Notes: generated from the letters alone by a model not told the origin. DNA of 49,051 nucleotides from Burkholderiaceae bacterium (GCA_011525945.1 WYBJ01000203.1:1-49051); one strand, 5' to 3'; shown: positions 7,345 to 15,874, numbered from the stretch's first letter. Translations and numbers: made by a program.

Positions 7345-9072
7345 TCAATGGATATCGGGCTCGGGCGTGGGCGCAACACCTTCGAGGAAGTCGAAGTCGC
7401 AGCCCTTGTCGGCTTGCGTGACATGACGCGCGTACAGGGCGCCGAATCCGCGCTGGAAGCGAGGCGCCGGAGACTGCCAGCTAGCGCGCCTGCGTGCGAG
7501 CTCGGCACCGGAGACGTGCAGCTCGAGCCTGCGCGCTGCAACGTCGAGCTCGACCAGGTCGCCGTCGCGCACGAACGCGAGCGCCCCCCCCACGTACGAT
7601 TCGGGCGCGACATGCAGGACGCAGGCGCCGTACGACGTGCCGCTCATGCGCGCGTCCGAGATGCGTACCATGTCGCGCACACCTTTACGCAGCAGTTTCT
7701 TCGGAATCGGCAACTGGCCCCACTCCGGCATGCCGGCGCCCAAGGGGCCGGCATTCTGCAGCACAACCACCGAGCTCTCGTCGATGGCGAGCGCTTCATC
7801 GTCGATGCGGCTCGCCATGTCGTCGTAGTTGCGGAACACGACCGCTGGTCCGATGTGGCGCAGCAACCGCGGTTCCGCCGCGGTAGGCTTGATCACCGCG
7901 CCGTCCGGGGCGAGATTGCCGCGCAGCACGGCCAGGCCGCCGCTCGGGCTCAATGCCGCCGCGCGCGTACGAATGACATCGGGCTTGTAAATGCGTGCGC
8001 CGGCGATATTCTCGCCCAGCGTGCATCCATTCACGGTCCTGCAATCGAGAGCGAGCGCATCGGCCACTTGCGCCAGCAGCGCGCGCAATCCGCCGGCATA
8101 GTAGAAATCCTCCATCAGATGCACACCGGCCGGACGGATATTAGCGAGCACGGGTGTCGTGCGCGACAGCTCGTCGAAGCGCTCCAGACGCAGCGCGATG
8201 CCGGCACGCCCCGCCATCGCGATCAGGTGGATGAGCGCATTGGTCGATCCGGACAGCGCATGAATCGTGACGATGGCATTGTCGAAGGCCGCAGCCGTTA
8301 ACAGATCGCGCGGCTTTATGTCCTCCCACACCATGTCGACGATGCGACGCCCGCTCGCGGCGGCCATGCGACCGTGATTGGCATCGGCCGCAGGAATCGA
8401 AGCCGCCCCCGGGAGCGTGAGACCCAGTGTCTCCGCCACCGAGGTCATCGTCGATGCCGTACCCATCACCATGCAATGACCGGGCGAGCGCGCGATGCCT
8501 TCCTCCACCTCCTTCCAATCGCGTTCGCTGATGGTGCCCGCGCGCAGCTCCGCCCAGTACTTCCACGAATCGGTGCCGGAACCGAGAAACTCGCCGTGCC
8601 AGTTGCCGCGCAGCATCGGGCCTGCCGGAAGGAAAATCGCCGGCAGGTTCGCGCTGGTGGCGCCCATGATAAGCGCCGGCGTGGTCTTGTCGCAGCCGCC
8701 CATGAGGACTGCGCCGTCCACCGGATACGACCGGAGCAGCTCCTCGGCATCCATCGCCAGGAGGTTCCGGTACATCATGGTGGTGGGCTTCTGGAAAGGC
8801 TCGGCCAGGGTGATCGCCGGCAACTCCAGCGGGAATCCACCCGCCTGCCACACACCGCGCTTGACCTCCTCCACGCGCTGCTTGAAGTGGTAGTGGCAGG
8901 GGTTGATGTCGCTCCAGGTATTGATGATGCCTATGACGGGCTTGCCTGCGAAGTCCTCACGCGCGAAGCCCATCTGCAGCGTGCGCGAGCGGTGGCCGAA
9001 CGAGCGCAGGTCGTGCACGCCGTACCAGCGGTGGCTGCGCAGCTCTTCGGGGCGTTTGCGTTGGACGGCCAT
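7345..9072 (-). CDS. IlvD/Edd-family dehydratase (sugar-acid dehydratase type)
   Basis: Iron-sulfur dehydratase that removes water from a 2,3-dihydroxy acid to give a 2-keto acid. With the ATG at 9072, preceded by AAAGG, the product is 575 residues, the length of L-arabinonate/D-xylonate-type dehydratases. Cluster Cys lie in NTWSDINPCHYHF, GGCDKTTPALIMG and RSPGHCMVMGTAST. The active-site and Mg-binding region includes AADANHGRMAAASG and the C-terminal DARMSGTSYG. NPCH in place of the more usual NPCN is a mild variation. A sugar-acid role is more likely than branched-chain synthesis because the neighbours are transport and redox genes, with no ilv gene present. It is the first gene of the minus-strand set, 70 bp before the binding protein and divergent from the LVIVD gene. 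Confidence 0.9.
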   Translation of the reverse strand: MAVQRKRPEELRSHRWYGVHDLRSFGHRSRTLQMGFAREDFAGKPVIGIINTWSDINPCHYHFKQRVEEVKRGVWQAGGFPLELPAITLAEPFQKPTTMMYRNLLAMDAEELLRSYPVDGAVLMGGCDKTTPALIMGATSANLPAIFLPAGPMLRGNWHGEFLGSGTDSWKYWAELRAGTISERDWKEVEEGIARSPGHCMVMGTASTMTSVAETLGLTLPGAASIPAADANHGRMAAASGRRIVDMVWEDIKPRDLLTAAAFDNAIVTIHALSGSTNALIHLIAMAGRAGIALRLERFDELSRTTPVLANIRPAGVHLMEDFYYAGGLRALLAQVADALALDCRTVNGCTLGENIAGARIYKPDVIRTRAAALSPSGGLAVLRGNLAPDGAVIKPTAAEPRLLRHIGPAVVFRNYDDMASRIDDEALAIDESSVVVLQNAGPLGAGMPEWGQLPIPKKLLRKGVRDMVRISDARMSGTSYGACVLHVAPESYVGGALAFVRDGDLVELDVAARRLELHVSGAELARRRASWQSPAPRFQRGFGALYARHVTQADKGCDFDFLEGVAPTPEPDIH

Positions 9073-9305
9073 GAGCAGGGACCTTTCTCGATACGGGGAG
9101 ACGCAGCGTCGCGTGCGGTAAGTCCGCAGGGTGCGCCGATTGTGCCAAATACGGATGCACTTGGACACATGCGGCGGCAGAGCTGGCTGATCCGAGACGG
9201 CGAGGTCCGGTGGCAGATGTGTCTGCCTGAAGGCAGTCTCGAGCGTGGCACGACGGCAGCGTCGTGGGTTAGACTTCGCTCACAACAATCTGCCGAGAGG
9301 CCGCC

Positions 9306-10625
9306 ATGTCCGCCGTAGCGCAAAGCCAGCCGCTGTCGCACAACATCAACCCGCTGTCTCGCCTGGACCTGCCCGGTGCGGGTCAAGTGTATGTTGCCGG
9401 GCGGTACGCCTACGTTGGTCACATCACCAACAAGGAAAGGCTCGGCACCTCGATCCTCGACATCTCCGATCCGCGCAAGCCGAAGCTCGTGAGCCAGGTC
9501 TTCCTCGACGACCCCGATTCGCACAGTCACAAAGCGCGCGTGATCGGTGACGTCATGATCGTCAACCACGAGCGCAATTCCACGAGCATAGGGCGTAAGG
9601 CCGACGAGCTGCCGAAGTTGCGCCAGGATCTGCAAGCCGAATTCGGGCGCGCCCCGACCCACGCCGAGCTCGCCGCAAGGCTCGGTGTCGCCGAATCGGA
9701 CATTCCGGCGGTGGAGGCGGCCGAGAAGCAGCCGTATCGGCTGGGCGGCTTTCGCGTCTACGACGTTTCGGACCGCACCAAGCCGAAACAGATCGTGCAT
9801 CACAAAACCCATGGTATCGGCGTGCATCGCTTCGATATGGACGCCGACTACGCCTACATCTCGACCGAGATGCCAGGCTACATCGGCAACATCCTGGTCA
9901 CCTACGATATCCGCGATCCCGCCAAGCCGCAGGAAGTGTCGCGCTGGTGGCTTCCCGGGCAACATATCGAAGGCGCAGAGAAGCCGACCTGGCCAGGGCG
10001 CCAGCACCGGCTGCACCATGCGCTTCGCTTCGGCGACGAGCTGTGGGCGGGCGTATGGCACGGGGGTGTGCGCATCATCGACGTGAAGGACATCCGCAGG
10101 CCCAGGACCGTGGGCGCGTACAACTACCACCCGCCGTTTCCCGAGCCGTCGCACACTTTTATGCCCGTACCCTTCCCGGTCAAGAGCCGGAAGATCGCGC
10201 TCGCCATCGATGAGGAGGACCATGCACATAGCGCGCAGGAGATGGCGCGCCGGCGCGGGCGCCCGCACGGCTGCCTGTGGGTGCTCGATGTCACCGACTA
10301 CGCCAACATTCAGCCGCTTGCGATCTACGAGGTGAGCGAGCTCGACTCGCCCTGGAGCCGTGCCACGCCCGGACGCTTCGGCGCCCACCAGTTCCAGGAG
10401 CACATGAAGGACACACTGGTGTATTGCGCGTGGTTCGCTGGCGGTTTGCGCGTGGTCGACGTGGCTGACCCGACCGCACCCGAGGAAATCGGCTATTACG
10501 TGCCGGAACCGGCGCGCGGGCGCGCGGCGCCTCAGACTAACGACTGCGACATCGACGATCGCGGACTCATCTACATCGTCGATCGCTACTGCGGATTCGA
10601 GATTCTCGAGCTGCGCAGACGTTAG
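9306..10625 (+). CDS. LVIVD-repeat beta-propeller protein with helical insertion
   Basis: The 439-residue product is built of repeats of the LVIVD type, seen as blades ending in phrases such as TSILDISDPRKPKLVSQV, FRVYDVSDRTKPKQIVHH, LVTYDIRDPAKPQEVSRW, VRIIDVKDIRRPRTVGAY and LRVVDVADPTAPEEIGYY. Such proteins form beta-propellers of unknown function. No signal peptide is visible, so it is probably cytoplasmic. Residues ~97-144 interrupt the blades with a charged helical segment whose core FGRAPTHAELAARLGVAES strongly resembles sigma-70 region 3. A His-rich surface (HSHK, HHKTHGIGVHR, HRLHHA) could bind metal. It is followed after 46 bp by a Bug receptor, probably in one transcript. The function is unknown. 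Confidence 0.88.
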   Translation: MSAVAQSQPLSHNINPLSRLDLPGAGQVYVAGRYAYVGHITNKERLGTSILDISDPRKPKLVSQVFLDDPDSHSHKARVIGDVMIVNHERNSTSIGRKADELPKLRQDLQAEFGRAPTHAELAARLGVAESDIPAVEAAEKQPYRLGGFRVYDVSDRTKPKQIVHHKTHGIGVHRFDMDADYAYISTEMPGYIGNILVTYDIRDPAKPQEVSRWWLPGQHIEGAEKPTWPGRQHRLHHALRFGDELWAGVWHGGVRIIDVKDIRRPRTVGAYNYHPPFPEPSHTFMPVPFPVKSRKIALAIDEEDHAHSAQEMARRRGRPHGCLWVLDVTDYANIQPLAIYEVSELDSPWSRATPGRFGAHQFQEHMKDTLVYCAWFAGGLRVVDVADPTAPEEIGYYVPEPARGRAAPQTNDCDIDDRGLIYIVDRYCGFEILELRRR

Positions 10626-10671
10626 GACCCGCGGGCTCGATCGCCAGATCGAAAACAGCGAGGAGCGACCT

Positions 10672-11637
10672 ATGTCACTTGCATCGTGCGCGACAATCGG
10701 CGCGGCATTTGCGTGCCTCACCTGCATCAATGCCGTGGCACAAGACTACCCCAGCAAACCGGTTCGCATCCTGGTCGGATTCGCGCCCGGCGGAGGCACC
10801 GATATCATGGCGCGTGCGGTCGGCGCCGCAATTTCGGAAACGCTCAGGCAGCAGTTCGTGGTCGAGAACCGCCCGGGCGCGAACGGCAACATCGCGGCCA
10901 AGATTGCCGCCGATTCCGCGCCGGACGGCTACACGGTCCTGTTCATGTCGGTGGCGCACATCATGAGCAAGCCGGTCTACAACAATCTCGGCTACGACAT
11001 CGAGCGCGACCTCGCGCCGATCACCGTCGTGTCGAACGTGCCAAACGTGCTGTGCGTACATCCGTCGCTGCCGGTGAAGACCGTGAAAGACGTCATCGCG
11101 CTGGCGAAGTCACGCCCGGGCGAGCTGACCTATGGAACTTCCGGCATTGCCAGCCCGGAGCATTTCGCCGGCGAAATGTTCAAGATAATGACCGGCACCA
11201 ATCTGCTGATGGTTCCCTACAAGGGCGGCGGCCCGCTCGCCATTGCATTGGTCGGCGGCGAGATCGCCGCAGCCTTCAACACCATGCCTCCCATCATTCC
11301 GCACGTGCGTGCCGGGCGCGCCAAAGCGATCGCGGTCACGATGGACAAGCGCGCCGCGGTTTTGCCCGACGTGCCGACCATCGCCGAAACCGTGCCGGGC
11401 TACTCGGTAAGCACCTGGTACGGCGCGATGGTGCCCGTTAAGACCCCGCACGCGATCGTGCTCAAGCTCAATCAGGCAATGCTGCAAGCTTTGGCCTCGC
11501 CGCAGGTCAAGGAGCGTCTGACCTCGCTCGGCGCCGAGATCGTGGCAAGCAGCCCGGAGCAGACGGCGGCGTTCTTCAAGACCGAGCTCGCCAAGTACAC
11601 CAAGGTTGCAAAGACGGCGCACATCCGCGGCGATTAA
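10672..11637 (+). CDS. Bug/TctC-family periplasmic solute receptor
   Basis: Extracytoplasmic receptor of the tripartite tricarboxylate transporter class. The 321-residue product starts 5 bases after a GAGGAGCGA ribosome site. It has a signal peptide ending near AVAQ (residue ~23), then the hallmark YPSKPVRILVGFAPGGGTDIMAR, the VENRPGANGNIAA loop, PDGYTVLF, and the domain-2 motifs YGTSG, VPYKGGGPLA and LPDVPTIAET. No TctA or TctB membrane subunits are in the window, the usual situation for the very numerous Bug proteins of Burkholderiales. It lies 46 bp after the LVIVD gene and converges on the amidohydrolase gene. The ligand, probably a carboxylate or amide, cannot be assigned. Confidence 0.95.
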   Translation: MSLASCATIGAAFACLTCINAVAQDYPSKPVRILVGFAPGGGTDIMARAVGAAISETLRQQFVVENRPGANGNIAAKIAADSAPDGYTVLFMSVAHIMSKPVYNNLGYDIERDLAPITVVSNVPNVLCVHPSLPVKTVKDVIALAKSRPGELTYGTSGIASPEHFAGEMFKIMTGTNLLMVPYKGGGPLAIALVGGEIAAAFNTMPPIIPHVRAGRAKAIAVTMDKRAAVLPDVPTIAETVPGYSVSTWYGAMVPVKTPHAIVLKLNQAMLQALASPQVKERLTSLGAEIVASSPEQTAAFFKTELAKYTKVAKTAHIRGD

Positions 11638-11729
11638 GAGTCGTTCGCGGCTGTCGGCCGTACTGCCCGTTCATTCCCCTCGCCGGCTGCGATACCGCTT
11701 CGTCGGCAGTGCGTGAAGGTGCCGAGTTG

Positions 11730-12569
11730 CTATGCGAGCGAGAGAAAACGCGCTGCGTTCGAATACATGAGCTGCGGTAACAACTCCGGCCTGATTGGTA
11801 GCGCACGAAACCACTCGGCATAGCGCTGCACGCCGATGAAGGGATATGAGCTCGCGTACAGAAAGCGTTCGGCAAGAAAGCCGTTGGCGGCGCGAACGTA
11901 ATCCTCCATGCCGGGCATGTTGCACAGGTACTGGTCGGGCGACAGGTAGACATTCGGGCGTCGAAACGCCACGTGCAGGATCTCGCTCACCCAGGGCCAG
12001 GCGCCGTGGGTGATTGCAATCCTCAGTTGCGGAAAATCGGCCGCGACCCGATCGACGTGTACCGGGTTCGTATAGGACAGATCGGGCCCGGCGCTGCCGC
12101 CCGCCATGATCGTAACCGGGATGTCCTTATCCTCGCAGTAGGCGTAGATCGGGTACAGGCGCCGGTCATCGGTGTGAAGCGGCTGCGGGTAAGAGCCCGG
12201 CTCCAGATTGATGCCTTTCAGGCCGAGGGCGATCGCCTCGTCGATCTGCGCGATCGCGCGCTTGCGCTCGCTCGGGTCTAACGATCCGACGCCCACGAAG
12301 CGCCTAGGCCAGGTGCGCACGATCTCGGCCACGTCGCTGTTGCTGACCGAGCCGTAGAGTCCCGAGTATCGACCCATGACAACGCCGCAAGTCACGCCCG
12401 CCTCATCCATCTCCGCGAGCAGCATGTCCATCGACTTGGCCTGCGCGGAGGCCGCGGGCTGCATGCCGTGGTTGCGCGTGATGCCGTCGCGCCGCTCGGC
12501 CTTGGCGTACATCACCATGTCGAGGAAGCCCTTGACCGGTGGGCGCAGGCGAAAATCGATCACGCTCAT
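11730..12569 (-). CDS. Amidohydrolase-2 fold protein lacking the usual metal ligands
   Basis: The 279-residue TIM-barrel protein resembles COG2159 amidohydrolase-2 members (MSVIDFRLRPP at the start, LGLKGINLEPGSYPQPLHTDDRRLYPIYAYCED, AITHGAWPW, FLYASSYPF). The family's N-terminal metal motif HxH is RLR (residues 7-9), the next His is missing in TIMAGG, and the C-terminal Asp of the usual GSDYP is Ser in ASSYPF. Only the His of ITHGAW remains. I infer that it does not use the classical metal site. The start at 12569 overlaps the stop of the reductase gene at 12566 by four bases (ATGA), so the two are translationally coupled and probably act on one pathway. Confidence 0.85.
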   Translation of the reverse strand: MSVIDFRLRPPVKGFLDMVMYAKAERRDGITRNHGMQPAASAQAKSMDMLLAEMDEAGVTCGVVMGRYSGLYGSVSNSDVAEIVRTWPRRFVGVGSLDPSERKRAIAQIDEAIALGLKGINLEPGSYPQPLHTDDRRLYPIYAYCEDKDIPVTIMAGGSAGPDLSYTNPVHVDRVAADFPQLRIAITHGAWPWVSEILHVAFRRPNVYLSPDQYLCNMPGMEDYVRAANGFLAERFLYASSYPFIGVQRYAEWFRALPIRPELLPQLMYSNAARFLSLA

Positions 12570-13447
12570 GGCAGCCCCTTCCCAGCCGATCGCCACAGCT
12601 CGGCAATCACCGACAAGTCGCGTGCGCCTTCGCCCCGCAACTGCAACAGCCGGTAGAGTTCCTGCGCGCTGGCGAGTATCGGCACGGAGGATACGGTGCT
12701 CGCAGCCAGCCCCTGAAGCATCACCATGTCGTCACAGACATGCTCGACGGTTACGCGCGCAGGTTCGTACTCGCCCGCCACGAGGCGCGGTCCGAACGAC
12801 TCCAGCGCTTTGCTCGGCGCGCCCTGGTTCAACGCCTCGAACAAGCGTTGCAAGTCGAGCCCCGAACGCGCGCCCAGCATGAACGCTTCGTTTACCAACG
12901 CGACCGTTGCGTAGCTCAGCACGTTGCTGATCAGCTTGGCCGTGTGGCCGTGACCGAGCGGGCCGACATGAACGAAGGTATCGCCGAGCGCTTTCAGAAC
13001 CGGCATTGCCCGCTCGATGTGACGCGGCTCGCCGCCCAGGAAGAACGCGAGCTTGCCCTGCTTGGCGCCGGCCACGCCGCGCGTCATGCCAGCATCCACA
13101 AGAGCGATATCACGCTCAGCGAGCTGCGCACCCAGTCGTCGCGTGCTTGCGGGATCACTCGTCGTGCAGTCCAGCACCAGCGTGCCCGCACTCGCTGCGG
13201 CAAGGACCCCGTCGGCGCCGGCGACGATCGCTTCCACTTCAGTCGACGTCGGCAGGCTCAGGACGATGATCTCGCAACCGGCGATGGTTTCGGCGACCCC
13301 GGCACAGACTCGAGCGCCGCGCTGGGCAAGCCGCGCGGCCGCTTCCGCCCGCCGGTGACGCAGGATCGAGACTTCGAGCCCGTGCTGCAACAAGTTGGCC
13401 GCCATGGGCTCGCCCATGGCGCCGATACCGATGAATGCAACCCGCAT
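12566..13447 (-). CDS. 3-hydroxyisobutyrate dehydrogenase-family reductase (copy 1)
   Basis: NAD(P)-dependent beta-hydroxyacid dehydrogenase, 293 residues. The Rossmann motif is VAFIGIGAMGEPMAANL at residues 3-19, and the catalytic Lys is K171 in GHTAKLISN with Asn175 nearby. The substrate loop reads DAGMTRGVAGAKQGK, whereas the classical motif is DAPVSGG, so the acid pocket differs from typical HIBADH or tartronate semialdehyde reductases. The ATG at 13447 follows AGGGAGAAG. The gene is 11 bp downstream of a second member of the same family and overlaps the amidohydrolase start by four bases. The substrate is unknown. Imine-reductase-like chemistry is another possibility within this superfamily. 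Confidence 0.92.
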   Translation of the reverse strand: MRVAFIGIGAMGEPMAANLLQHGLEVSILRHRRAEAAARLAQRGARVCAGVAETIAGCEIIVLSLPTSTEVEAIVAGADGVLAAASAGTLVLDCTTSDPASTRRLGAQLAERDIALVDAGMTRGVAGAKQGKLAFFLGGEPRHIERAMPVLKALGDTFVHVGPLGHGHTAKLISNVLSYATVALVNEAFMLGARSGLDLQRLFEALNQGAPSKALESFGPRLVAGEYEPARVTVEHVCDDMVMLQGLAASTVSSVPILASAQELYRLLQLRGEGARDLSVIAELWRSAGKGLP

Positions 13448-13458
13448 CAATCTTCTCC

Positions 13459-14361
13459 CTACAGTTGAACTCCGCTCGCGCGTTCCCAATAACGCGCGAC
13501 CTCGGCCTGGTCACGCTCCGCGCCGAGCGCGGCACCGGCTGCCTGCCACAGCTCCAGTACCTTGTCCGCGAGCGGTGCAGGCGCGCCGATCTGCCGCGCC
13601 GTATCGAGCGCGATTCTCAGGTCCTTGGCGATGAACCCGATCGGCATGCCAGTAGCAAACTTCCGCGTCAGAATCTGCGGAACGATCTTCTTGTCGAGCG
13701 GATGATTGCGCCCGATGCACATCGCCCGCATGGTCTCGACCATAAGCGCGGTATCGATGCCGGCCTTCGCACCTATGGTCAGGCCTTCGACGACGTTGAT
13801 CAAGGCGCAGGCGTTGATATAGTTGTTGATCGCCTTTAGTGCGTGACCACTGCCGAGCACGCCGCAGCGGTAGACCTTGCGCCCCAGTGCAGCGAACACA
13901 GGCACTAGTTCGTCCAACGACTCGATATCACCCGCGGCCATGATATCGAGCGAAGCGTCGATGGCGAATGGCACCCCGCCCATGACCGGAGCATCGACCA
14001 AGCGGATGCCGCGCGCCGCCAATTCCGCACCTAAAGCGCGTGTCGCTGTCGGATCCGAGGTGCCCATGTCGGCCACGATGGCGTGCGGACGCAGGCCCGC
14101 TGCAACACAGTCGCCGCCATCGCCAAGCACCGCGTGCCGCACGTCGTGGTGATCGGGGAGCATCATGAGTACGCATTGCACTTGAGCAGCGAGATCGGCG
14201 GCCGAGCTCGCCGCCGTCACCCCGTGCTGCGCGGCAAACTCGCGCGCCCGCTCCGTGCGGGCATCGTGCACAATCAGCTCGAATCTGGCGCGTGCCAGAT
14301 TGGCCGCCATCGGCCAGCCCATGTTGCCGATGCCCACGAAACCGATGCGCTCGATCGCCAT
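13459..14361 (-). CDS. 3-hydroxyisobutyrate dehydrogenase-family reductase (copy 2)
   Basis: This 300-residue NAD(P)-dependent dehydrogenase has the N-terminal IGFVGIGNMGWPMAANL nucleotide motif, DAPVMGGVPFAIDASL as substrate loop, and catalytic K176 in GSGHALKAINNY. It resembles copy 1 only at family level; the two share motifs but differ in most residues, so they look like distinct enzymes rather than a recent duplication. The adjacent placement suggests successive or stereospecific steps on hydroxy acids. The gene is 81 bp downstream of the TauD dioxygenase and 11 bp upstream of copy 1. Confidence 0.92.
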   Translation of the reverse strand: MAIERIGFVGIGNMGWPMAANLARARFELIVHDARTERAREFAAQHGVTAASSAADLAAQVQCVLMMLPDHHDVRHAVLGDGGDCVAAGLRPHAIVADMGTSDPTATRALGAELAARGIRLVDAPVMGGVPFAIDASLDIMAAGDIESLDELVPVFAALGRKVYRCGVLGSGHALKAINNYINACALINVVEGLTIGAKAGIDTALMVETMRAMCIGRNHPLDKKIVPQILTRKFATGMPIGFIAKDLRIALDTARQIGAPAPLADKVLELWQAAGAALGAERDQAEVARYWERASGVQL

Positions 14362-14442
14362 TCTTCATCCTCGCTGCCGCGCAAAGCTCAGCGGCGCAAG
14401 TCGCGATGCGCGTGCCGCGATGTGGCCAGGCCGGGCGCGGGC

Positions 14443-15285
14443 TCAACCCGCGATAGGCTCTTCGCCCCTCACCCGAATGCGGTACAGCGTACGATCGCTC
14501 CCGTGTGAGAGCATGCGATGCAAGGTGCAGCGGTTGTCCCAGATGAGCAGATCGCCCTTGCGCCAGCGGTGAGCATAGACGAATCGCGGCTGCGTGGCGA
14601 ACGCTTCGAGCTGCTCGATCAGCTTGCGACTGTCCTCCTCGCGCAGCCCCGCGGCGCGCACCACGACCTCCTTGGCGAGATAGAGCGCACGCTTGCCGGT
14701 TTCCGGATGAATGCGCACCAGCGGATGCTCGGTGCCCCGGCGCTGGGCAGTGTTCGCCTCCACCCCCGCATGCGGTTCGGGGCTGAGCGCGACGTGCAGG
14801 CCGCGCAGTTTCTGCACCAGTAGCTGCTTCTCCGGTGCAAGCGCGCTGAACACCGCGTACATGTTGACGAATTCAATGCTACCGGTGTCCGCCCCGTTCA
14901 CCGCGTAGAGCAGTGTCGCCGCCGGCGGAGTCGCATCGTGCGAACGATCCGAGTGCCAGTACGAAGGTTCCGGTCGCGCGTGCCCGGCAGTGCGGGTCGA
15001 ATCCACGAGCACACCCACTTGCGGCAAGCCGGGCAGTGCGTGCTCGTCGCTCGGCGTGGGCTCGGCCTCGCCGAAGCGCGCCGCGAAGCGCGCGAGCAGG
15101 CGCGCATCGAGTGCCTGTTCGCGCAAGTAGATGACGCCGTAGCGATGGAAGATCTCGACGATGCGTGCGAAGCACGCGTCCGAGAGCGGCGCGCACAGAT
15201 CCACGCCTCGCACCTCGGCGCCGAGATCCGGCGTCATCGCGACCACCGACACGTCGGCGGCCAAGCATACCTTGCCCTGCGCCAT
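14443..15285 (-). CDS. TauD/TfdA-family Fe(II)/2-oxoglutarate dioxygenase
   Basis: Non-haem iron oxygenase that couples 2-oxoglutarate decarboxylation to substrate hydroxylation, often releasing sulfite, an amine or an ether-linked group. The 280-residue protein has the facial triad H111-x-D113 in YWHSDRS and H256 in CTLHRM, and a C-terminal Arg-rich stretch DRTLYRIRVRGEEP that should hold the oxoglutarate carboxylate. The N-terminal LGAEVRGVDL is typical of TauD/TfdA. It starts a run with two hydroxyacid dehydrogenases and an amidohydrolase-fold protein. It is preceded by the GlcG-like gene with 84 bp between. I cannot tell whether the substrate is a sulfonate, an aryloxy acid or something else. 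Confidence 0.93.
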   Translation of the reverse strand: MAQGKVCLAADVSVVAMTPDLGAEVRGVDLCAPLSDACFARIVEIFHRYGVIYLREQALDARLLARFAARFGEAEPTPSDEHALPGLPQVGVLVDSTRTAGHARPEPSYWHSDRSHDATPPAATLLYAVNGADTGSIEFVNMYAVFSALAPEKQLLVQKLRGLHVALSPEPHAGVEANTAQRRGTEHPLVRIHPETGKRALYLAKEVVVRAAGLREEDSRKLIEQLEAFATQPRFVYAHRWRKGDLLIWDNRCTLHRMLSHGSDRTLYRIRVRGEEPIAG

Positions 15286-15369
15286 GAAAGCCTCCGTAGG
15301 AAGGGCCGCACTGCGAAAACCGTACCCCGGCGCAGATCTCGCTCGGGCTACGGCGAACGCGCCGCCGCT

Positions 15370-15804
15370 CTAACCGGAGACGTCGGGCTTCAGGCCCGCT
15401 TGTTCCACGCCATAGGCACCGCAGGCTTCGTCCTCGTCGCCACTGGCGCCGCTGATGCCGACCGCACCCAGGACCGCGCCACGGGCGTCTCGAATCAGCA
15501 CACCCCCCTGCTGCGGCAAGAACCTGCCCGCAGAAGTTGCCGCAAGGGTTAGAAAGAAATTCGGATTCTGTTTGGCCCGATTGGCGAGCGCACGGCTCGA
15601 ACAGCCCATGGCAACGGCGCCCCAAGCCTTGCCCTGGCCGATCTCGACTCGGAACATGCTGGCGCCGTCCTCGCGCTTGACGGCCTTGATGTAGCCCGAA
15701 TCATCGACAACGACCACCGCGAGCGGGGGCAGCTGCATCTGGCGAGCTTTTGCCAGCGCCTGGTCGATCACGACCTCGGCCTGCTTCAGTGTGAGTAGCG
15801 ACAT
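15370..15804 (-). CDS. GlcG/HbpS-like protein
   Basis: This 144-residue protein of the GlcG/HbpS/PduO-C group begins [17 protein letters not shown], followed by the core strand [21 protein letters not shown], then SSRALANRA and [34 protein letters not shown]. Members often bind haem or cobalamin-type cofactors or sit beside glycolate and hydroxyacid genes as accessory proteins. No signal peptide is visible. AGGAGGG ahead of the ATG is a strong ribosome site. It heads the run leading to the TauD and reductase genes and is divergent from the fumarase gene, so both may share the control region at 15805-16023. Confidence 0.87.
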   Translation of the reverse strand: MSLLTLKQAEVVIDQALAKARQMQLPPLAVVVVDDSGYIKAVKREDGASMFRVEIGQGKAWGAVAMGCSSRALANRAKQNPNFFLTLAATSAGRFLPQQGGVLIRDARGAVLGAVGISGASGDEDEACGAYGVEQAGLKPDVSG

Positions 15805-15853
15805 GGTCCCTCCTGTCGTGCTACGAGGGGATATATTTCTTTTAGTGAAAAGA

Positions 15854-15874
15854 CTCGCGCAGGCTCGCGCGAGC
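15854..15874. promoter_or_regulatory. Palindrome in the divergent GlcG-like/fumarase control region
   Basis: A perfect 12-bp palindrome GCTCGCGCGAGC (15863-15874) is preceded by a second CTCGCGC at 15854-15860. It lies between two divergent genes and beside an AT-rich segment. It could be an operator or a small hairpin. I see no matching known regulator site. Confidence 0.35.

Noticed and set aside
7275..7613. 113-codon N-terminal extension of the ModA-like protein
   Set aside because: The extension is Ser/Arg-rich, without family resemblance, and overlaps the dehydratase 3' end. The start at 7274 gives a clean signal peptide.
8931..10730. 599-codon minus-strand frame opposite the LVIVD gene
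   Set aside because: It covers the whole LVIVD gene and the divergent control region, and its only recognisable part is a wrong-frame copy of the dehydratase start. The plus strand has clear propeller repeats.
12566..14361. Tandem duplication of the two HIBADH-type genes
   Set aside because: They share family motifs but differ in most residues and in the substrate loop, so a recent duplication is not supported.
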